Positions 31,621-37,744 of a stretch of DNA of 37,744 bases are shown here, in pieces. Position 1 is the first letter of the stretch; every line of letters begins with the position of its first letter. This stretch comes from Fragilaria crotonensis (lineage: Eukaryota > Bacillariophyta > Fragilariophyceae > Fragilariales > Fragilariaceae), in assembly GCA_022925895.1 (NCBI GenBank), contig JAKSYS010000613.1, positions 1 through 37,744 of the forward strand, written 5' to 3'. A model generated the notes under the pieces. It saw only the letters and a list, made by a program, of their open reading frames with translations, was not told the origin of the DNA and made no database searches. The position numbers were made by a program, and so were the translations under genes.

Positions 31621-33735
31621 TCAAACGTAAAGTTGTGATAGAATGGTATGATCTCGCACTGTACGCCACTCCGGCAGTACGCACACTGCACAGAGGGCTT
31701 CATTTCTTGATACTCGGAGTCGGGATTCGAGACGGTCGTATTTTGCTCCGCAACACGTACGCCGTATTTTGTGAGTATGCGCACGCGTTGGGTATATTTC
31801 TTGGGAATGTATATAAGCGCATGTGACTAAGTCAGTATTGGGACTCTTCCACGAATTCATACTATCATCTATCATCCATATATATGCATGCTTGATATTT
31901 CGCCATTCTTCATTCTTCCAGAAGCCCTATCATGTGACATTCACGTATGTACGAATACGATCAAGAATGTATCTATGAACATATGATATGAGAGTAACAT
32001 ATATGTAGTACAAGTACTCGTACAAGAGAAAATGTCAGATCTGTCAGATGCAGTGTGCAGTGTACCAGGTACGTACTGTACCGTACATTGCCTCGAAACA
32101 ATGGAAAGCGATGAATACATTCATAGGATTTTAATTGATAAATGACGAAGGTGTGCCAAATAGTCTACTTTTACTCCTCTATCAATTGCGTGTCAATTGC
32201 TGCTACAACAGTACTAGTACTACCGGTAGTACCTGGTGCTAGTTGGACGTTGTACGTTGTCCGGAGCATATGAAAAAGATGTAACACGCTCAATAACGTC
32301 CCGCGTCCAGCACCCTATTAAATTCAAAATGAACCTAGAAGAACACAATCCAATATCCAAAATGGCTGCTCACCAAGCTGGGGAGCTTGATGCACCTTAC
32401 AGAAACACACAAATGATAACTTTTGTGTATGTCTATGATGTGTTGAGGATCACAACTGCAATGTCAACAGTCAATTCCTGCTGGGTATGATCTGCAGCTA
32501 CTACTAATGATTCAATGAAGAGTGTGGTCTGTTACAAAGTTGAAACTCTTGATGGTAGCACATATCCACATCTTGCGTCCTGTTGAATTGTTTTATCTCT
32601 TTGCATGATGATTATGGCAACAACAATACCAAAACTGAAATCATTTTCCCAACTTGGCTCTTTTTCTGATAGAATCCTTGGCTCTGCATCACCACTGACT
32701 AGTCCTCAGCCAATTAGTACCTGCTTTGAAATCACATAGTTCTGTTGCCGGCATCGTTGATAACTGGTGATTAACATCACCAATACATCTCAACAAACAG
32801 AGGATGCAACCATCTAGAAACATTGCTAGTAGTACTCCAAGTACTTGCTCATAACTTCATTGTTTATCTTGTAACAATCATCAACCAGCTGCATTAAAAA
32901 CCTCAAGAAATCTGTTTCCATGCCGCCTTGTGCATTGGTGTGGTACTATCATCAGCATTGTTCCACTAACAATGTCCTACAACAGAAGCTAGTATGGCAA
33001 ACTCTCCTTTGGTGTTTTCCTTGTCGTGAGATCACATCCCTCAACATCTACTCCATGAGAATAAAACACAGAAACCAATGGGATTCTTTCCAATTTGATT
33101 CTACTACTGATGTCTTCAAAATCATTGTTAGCACAACTAGTAGGTGTGAAATGAGGCACCCGCCTATTATGAGAGTGGAGTAAAGTAGTAGAGGACCAAC
33201 TGTGTCCTCGTCTGCCACATGAGATCATGAGATCGCATGCCTCCATCATGACTCCAGCTCTCTTCAGGTATATCGATCTTCATTGAAAACGTTCCATCTG
33301 TGCATGGTGCAACTGTACCACTGGAGCACAGGCGTTTACGCACCAGATAGTTACAGTACTTGCATGACAATACGTTTCTACTAGAGTGCTACTACATCGG
33401 TACAGTAGGTATCATTTGGAAGGTCCAGGAACTCAGAGATATTTAGCTATCTTCATTTGGAAGTCTGTTCGCAATCCATTCCAAGTCGTATGCATAGGTG
33501 GCAGGTTTGACGACTGGAGACTGGAGAGCCACTTTGCCAGCGCCGACCACAAGCAAATAGAGTCTTTCCATCTCTCTTGAGCGCACATTGTACTTGAGGC
33601 TTGAGGTGTCTACCGGCAAACGAGTTCATCTCGGTTCCAGCCGCAGCATCATTGTTATTATCATCAACTAGAACTACAATTACAAGAACGAAATATAAGC
33701 ACGCACACTCAGACATTGCAAAACATTTGGTAGCC
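31621..33735. other. Long intergenic stretch without a supportable gene
   Basis: Short frames exist on both strands (for example 32236-32490 plus, 32989-33249 minus) without family motifs; stops are frequent. AGTAC, TACTAG and ACTACCGGTAGT words cluster around 32000-32235. Moderately AT-rich, repeat-like sequence around 32500-33150 may be further worn mobile DNA. Confidence 0.45.
33694..33699 (+). promoter_or_regulatory. Possible TATA box of the ZNF598-like gene
   Basis: TATAAG within GAAATATAAGCACGC lies 37 bases before ATG 33736. Spacing would leave a very short 5' UTR, so it may be coincidental. Confidence 0.25.
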
Positions 33736-36319
33736 ATGGATGGGCACGTACCACAATGCATCGTCTGTTACACGGACTTGACACATCCGTGTGTGACTCC
33801 TGTGCTCACAATGAGGTTTGTGGAACGTGTCATTTGCGACTACGCTATTTGCATTCCGATAAGAAATGTCCCATTTGCAAGCAGGAGAATCAACAAATCA
33901 TTGTTGATCGCTTCGAAAACGTCAAGTTGTTTGAAGAATATCCACTTTGGGGTGATGAGCTTGGTGCCGATTATATCTTTCGGGATGATGTGGAATGTTC
34001 TTTCCCAAGGAATACTACGACGCTCACATCCTTTCGTTGTTTGGTAACCACTGTGGGTATGCAATAATTATGATGGGGTTAATGTTAGTGCTGACGGCAA
34101 CGCTAATAGTAATCAAGATCCATCCGACAAGCGGAACAACCACAATCAACAACAGCAAGGCAAGAAAGGAAATAGGGCAGCGATCACACCGGTCAAAACC
34201 CTATTAGATCACTTGAGAAACAAGCATCGCCTGACTCTTTGTGAATTCTGTATTGACCACAAGAGAGACTTTGTGGCTCTCTTGCCTCGCTACACCGTCA
34301 CAACTGAGATCGCACATGGCGTCAGGAGACAGCATCGAGACGGGCTTTCGAGGACACCCTGTGCGAATTTTGCCGCCCAAAGCGCTTTTATGACTTGACG
34401 CACCTGCACATGCACTTGCAACAAGATCACTACAAATGTCACGTATGTGAAACACAAGGACTGGCGAATCAGTACTTTCGAGATTACGCGGCTCTGGAAA
34501 AACACTTTGATCGGCAGCACTTTCTTTGCAAGGACCCGCAGTGTGTTGCAGCACGTTTCATGGTCTTTGAGAACAAATTGATTTGCGCGCATGAATTGTC
34601 AGTTCACGGAGGTACATCGACGGGATCGACCAAGATACAGTTGCAGTTTAGAGTCCGACGAGAAGGATACTCTGGTGCGGGTTATGAGAGTCAAACAGTG
34701 CCGTCTGATGATGACTTTCAATACGGAATCGACAGCGAAGCCTTCGTCCCAGAAGGTCTCCGCAACAAGAGCGGGGGCCTAACGAGGAGACGAGCCATCC
34801 ACTACACTTTCAGCGAACTGAAGAGTTCAGAACACTGGCCGCAGGAATTCGAGCAGCGCAGCAGTCGGGACTGCAGAGGAAGCCTTTCCATCGCTTGGTG
34901 AGGCGGCTGGCCAGTCTGAGGGTATTCGAATGGGATGGACAGCTGCAGGTAACCTGCGGCGATTTACAGACCTGGAGTAGTCACTAATTCTGTGGAACAG
35001 TTTCCTTCTCACGTCTGCATCGGCATCAGCTGGAAACTCCAACACTTCTGTAGCCGCAAAGCTCAGAGCTGGTGGTGTTTCCGGCAGTCGGCAATTTTCA
35101 GCCATGCGCAATGCCGCTATGGGGAATATCCCGGCTCCTGCCTCAAATGACTGGGCGTCACAAGCGGCGCGTCCCGCAAGTGGCAGAACACAAGCTCCGT
35201 CCTTCGCCCATTCGAGTGCCGGTTCAAGCATGAACCGTCAATCTGATTTGGGCCAAGATAACTTCCATCCCTGGGAGGAGCAGTCATACCAGAGCAAGCT
35301 ATCCTTCGTTTCCTTCCAACAGCGCCAGCGAAAGTAGTACGACAACACAAAACGTTCCTTCCATAACAGCAAGCGACTTTCCGTCATTAGGAGCCGCAAG
35401 CAAAACACATGCGACCTACCCCGTCAATGCGAATGTTGGTAATCGAATCGAAGCGCGAGCTCCACCGCTGAACAACTCAGTGCACTTTCCGCCGCCGCCG
35501 AAGGTTTCCTCCAAGAAGAACTCGGTGAGAGAGAAATTACTCGGAGATCGAAACCAGCTCCCGTTAACAACTTAACAAACTTTCCACCTCCCAAAGCAAT
35601 CAATCGTTGAAACAAGGAATGGCCACTGTTGAAGAAATGAAAGCATCGCTGGGACTAACGAACTACAAAGAGTTGAAGAATCTGACAAAACAATTTGCTG
35701 CTGACGAGATAGCACCCGAAACACGTGGACCGCGCCGCGGCATTGTTTGATAGCGGCTACGGAGATTCTGACTTTTGGCACTTCCTTCCTGCACTGCTTA
35801 TTTCTTGTCCGAACCAGACATCGGCTGGACAAGCTCTGCGCTATGTCGACGACTTGAGGTCGGCACATCAGGCGAGTACGGCTCCATCTCCGACAACGAG
35901 CTGGACGGCACCTCCGCCACTGTCTGCATCGTCCGGAAATTTGTCGACTAATCCTGCTTCTGCGTATCAAAGATCTTCGGTACCACCGCCTCCGCGGTGC
36001 AATTCGACCCGTTGGCATGGCAATTCAACCGATAACATCGTTGCCAGTCCCCAACGGCGCCCAGGCAACAACAAAGGTGCAGGGAAATACAGGAGCATCG
36101 TCAGTTGTGCGAGCAAAGCATCACCAGTCAGCGTCGCAGTAGCCGCTGCAGACCAAAACCCTCAGAACGGAACTGCTACTACCTACGCTGGCCAAAGAAT
36201 CAAGATTGCAAAGTCAGCGCAATCATGCCACAAAGCCAAGTCCAGGAATTCCTGGGGAGGACAGAACAAGAAGAAAAAAACAGAGCGCCGAACTACGCTC
36301 CTTGGCGTTCGGCAAGTAG
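33736..36319 (+). CDS. ZNF598: ZNF598/Hel2-type RING E3 ubiquitin ligase (ribosome-collision sensor); many frameshifts
   Basis: The start MDGHVPQ leads directly into a RING-HC domain: CIVCYTDLTHPCVT, CAHNEVCGTCHLRLRYLH, CPIC. Then come the family blocks LFEEYPLWGDE, FFPKEYYDAHI, LLDHLRNKHRLTLCEFC, HKRDFVALLPRYT, CEFCRPKRFYDLTHLHMH, DHYKCHVCE, YFRDYAALEKHFDRQHFLC and ICAHELSVHG, which are the zinc fingers of ZNF598/Hel2. The tail has TEEFRTLAAGIR, SDFPSLGAASK, MATVEEMKASLGLTNYKEL, FWHFLPALLI and ELRSLAFGK before a stop at 36317-36319. In yeast and animals this ligase ubiquitinates small-subunit proteins of collided ribosomes and starts quality control. At least eight frame changes are needed, many within short homopolymers (CC 33799, GG 33992, AA 34063, CCC 34357) with one or two bases lost. 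No intron is required. A conserved single-copy gene is expected to be intact, so error is plausible. Confidence 0.85.
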
Positions 36320-36790
36320 ATAAGTCACAAGCATTTCGTTTGCCGAACACTTTTTGTCGGTGAAACGACCGGAGGAGATGCAATCATACCGAGTAACGTA
36401 TTTAACGAGGCTGTGCAGTTTCATATGTCCCGATTAGATTACCACGGACCTCGGTAATGCAGAACACATTCTTTGTCAATGTGCATTTACTATAAGGGCC
36501 CTAAGATACAAAAACGATACAGCCCGAACACTAATAAGGTTCAGACTTTAGACATCGGGACTAAAAACTCAGGCATACAGCATACAAGCATACAGCATAC
36601 AGCATACTGTGCATACATGATGCTGTCTGCGCGATGACTATGCCTGAGCACACAAAATTCGGGAGTGTGATGGGAGGGCAGAATGCAAGTTCACAGTTCG
36701 ATTCCCTTGATAACACACATCTCGCTTCTCGAAGGTCATCGAGTTGAAATAGTACGACGTAAGGTGAGTCCAAGGTTGGAATCAACGTAG
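36320..36790. other. Intergenic; contains a short CATACAG tandem repeat
   Basis: No gene seen. At 36573-36616 the word GCATACA is repeated five or six times imperfectly. Confidence 0.5.
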
Positions 36791-37155
36791 ATGACTCTTC
36801 GCACACCTACCGTAGGGACCGTAGGTTTAGCCGATGCATCGATGCATCCAACGCCTTCCCGAGCCCGATCCAAAAGACCGCAGGAGACCACCAGCGAAAT
36901 AAACTACGGTAGTGGGTGGGAGGGGAGCTCTTTCAACGGCGAAGGGCTAGGAAAAGAATTTCTGCGTAACAATATCGCCGTCTGAAGATGTAGCAGCATG
37001 AAGCACTGCACGACTTCTTCATTTCTCTTTCAGACGAGATCGAGGTGCGCAAGAAGGTCATGAAGTCCAGAATGACGGAGCTCCTCATTCTGAACGTTGA
37101 AACTGATAAGCTACGCCAAGTTCAGCGAATTGTTACGGCCCTGCCGCAATTCTAA
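36791..37155 (+). CDS. Small hypothetical protein, two exons
   Basis: ATG 36791 opens a Ser/Thr/Gly-rich N-terminus (MTLRTPTVGTVGLADASM). A plausible 68-bp intron, 36966-37033, starts GTAACA and ends in a strong pyrimidine tract TTCATTTCTCTTTCAG. Splicing (phase 1) joins GLGKEFL to HEIEVRKKVMKSRMTELL, a charged helical C-terminus ending IVTALPQF. The total is about 98 residues. Without splicing the frame stops at 36983-36985. No family recognised. The splice signals and the helical second exon are the only support. Confidence 0.4.
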
Positions 37156-37351
37156 ACTAGTTTGCGATAATGTTGCCTTATGCTTTCATATCAAATAAGC
37201 ATTAAACCCTCGTTAATCCCACGTGCTCGATCGCCTCCCCTGGGTCTTGATCTTACACCCTCAATGAAGGATTAAGCGGAGACCGGCCAATCTTAAAGAA
37301 ACGGACAACACAATTGTATACTGGAAAACATATCATCGGTTCCCCTTCCAA

Positions 37352-37688
37352 ATGGAGGAATATCTCATTTTTCCTCTACCTGAACATTCGCACTACGCGG
37401 AGTACATCTTTCTCGCTGTGGTGGCTCGGATCCAGTTCTACCAGAAACAGGTGGAAGACTCTTCTGAAGACCACGGAGCACAAAACACGGTGAGGTGAGT
37501 ATAGTTTCGATTGCCCAGTCTTGTAAAAGGCCAACAAGAATGCAACTGAATGACGTCAGATCTTCGGTTGGTTGTGGCAATTTTTATACGACTTAACTCT
37601 TTAAAACAGCGACATCCGGAAACGCACATTTGAAACGACAAAGATTCGCTCCGGAGGCATAGTTCCTTGCTATTATTTAAGTACTTAA
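37352..37688 (+). CDS. Possible small protein, two exons
   Basis: ATG 37352 reads MEEYLIFPLPEHSHYAEY..., then a strong donor GAG|GTGAGT after 37494 and an acceptor TTTAAAACAG at 37609 (115-bp intron, phase 2). Exon 2 encodes DIRKRTFETTKIRSGG and stops at 37686-37688. The product is about 73 residues. No family recognised; it could equally be the end of a longer gene with upstream exons. Confidence 0.3.
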
Positions 37689-37744
37689 CTTTCTGCGTCC
37701 TGGGTCGATCAACAATGTCGTATCACCTCAGAAACCTCCGGCTC

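Noticed and set aside
32236-33249. Short frames in the 31.6-33.7 kb gap as genes or transposon pieces
   Set aside because: No motif, frequent stops, and no repeat boundary found.
36573-36616. CATACAG repeats as a CRISPR-like or regulatory array
   Set aside because: Short imperfect simple repeat without spacers, in a eukaryotic genome.

Overview
This is nuclear DNA of a photosynthetic eukaryote, most likely a diatom (probably pennate). The evidence is short GT-AG introns (61-140 bp), signal peptides followed by an 'ASAFAP'-type plastid-targeting motif on several proteins, a bacterial-type TsaE in a eukaryotic gene, a copia retrotransposon, and decayed repeat-family ORFs of a kind I associate with diatom genomes. 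There is no operon structure, CRISPR array, rRNA or tRNA that I could recognise.

Layout. 1-6.4 kb: a giant coiled-coil protein gene. 6.4-7.15 kb: a 718-bp hAT-like non-autonomous transposon with a perfect 8-bp target duplication. 7.4-10.2 kb: a tail-to-tail pair of genes for plastid-targeted proteins, TsaE (+) and an NAD(P)-binding Rossmann protein (-). 10.7-11.04 kb: a second, 321-bp hAT-like MITE. 11.15-12.5 kb: a carrier-family transporter with a long plastid-type leader. 12.7-15.6 kb: head-to-head genes for a Gfo/Idh/MocA oxidoreductase and a GHMP sugar kinase. 16.3-16.9 kb: a decayed tryptophan synthase beta fragment. 17.2-20.55 kb: a five-exon ankyrin/TRP-like ion channel gene (copy A, minus strand). 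21-27.7 kb: a transposon graveyard. It holds a decayed RNase H-bearing retroelement and a decayed transposase-like ORF split by a young, internally deleted copia LTR element with near-identical LTRs and a 6-bp target duplication. 28.2-31.6 kb: a second, more damaged copy (B) of the channel gene. 33.7-36.3 kb: a ZNF598/Hel2-type RING E3 ligase, the sensor of collided ribosomes. 36.8-37.7 kb: two possible small two-exon genes.

A recurring oddity is single-base frameshifts, mostly one base lost in short homopolymers. They occur in the Rossmann protein, Gfo/Idh, ZNF598 and both channel copies, while TsaE, the carrier and the GHMP kinase are clean. At one site the two channel copies carry different one-base losses in the same G/T run. 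This favours base-calling error or independent recent damage over an inherited frameshift. Copy B also has a lost splice acceptor, so it is probably a true pseudogene.

Candidate biology worth following: plastid-type leaders on a TsaE and on a carrier that also has a twin-arginine-like segment; a TRP-like channel with extra hydrophobic segments after the pore helix; and a nested insertion whose excision restores the host reading frame. Protein names come from family motifs read by eye; no database was searched.
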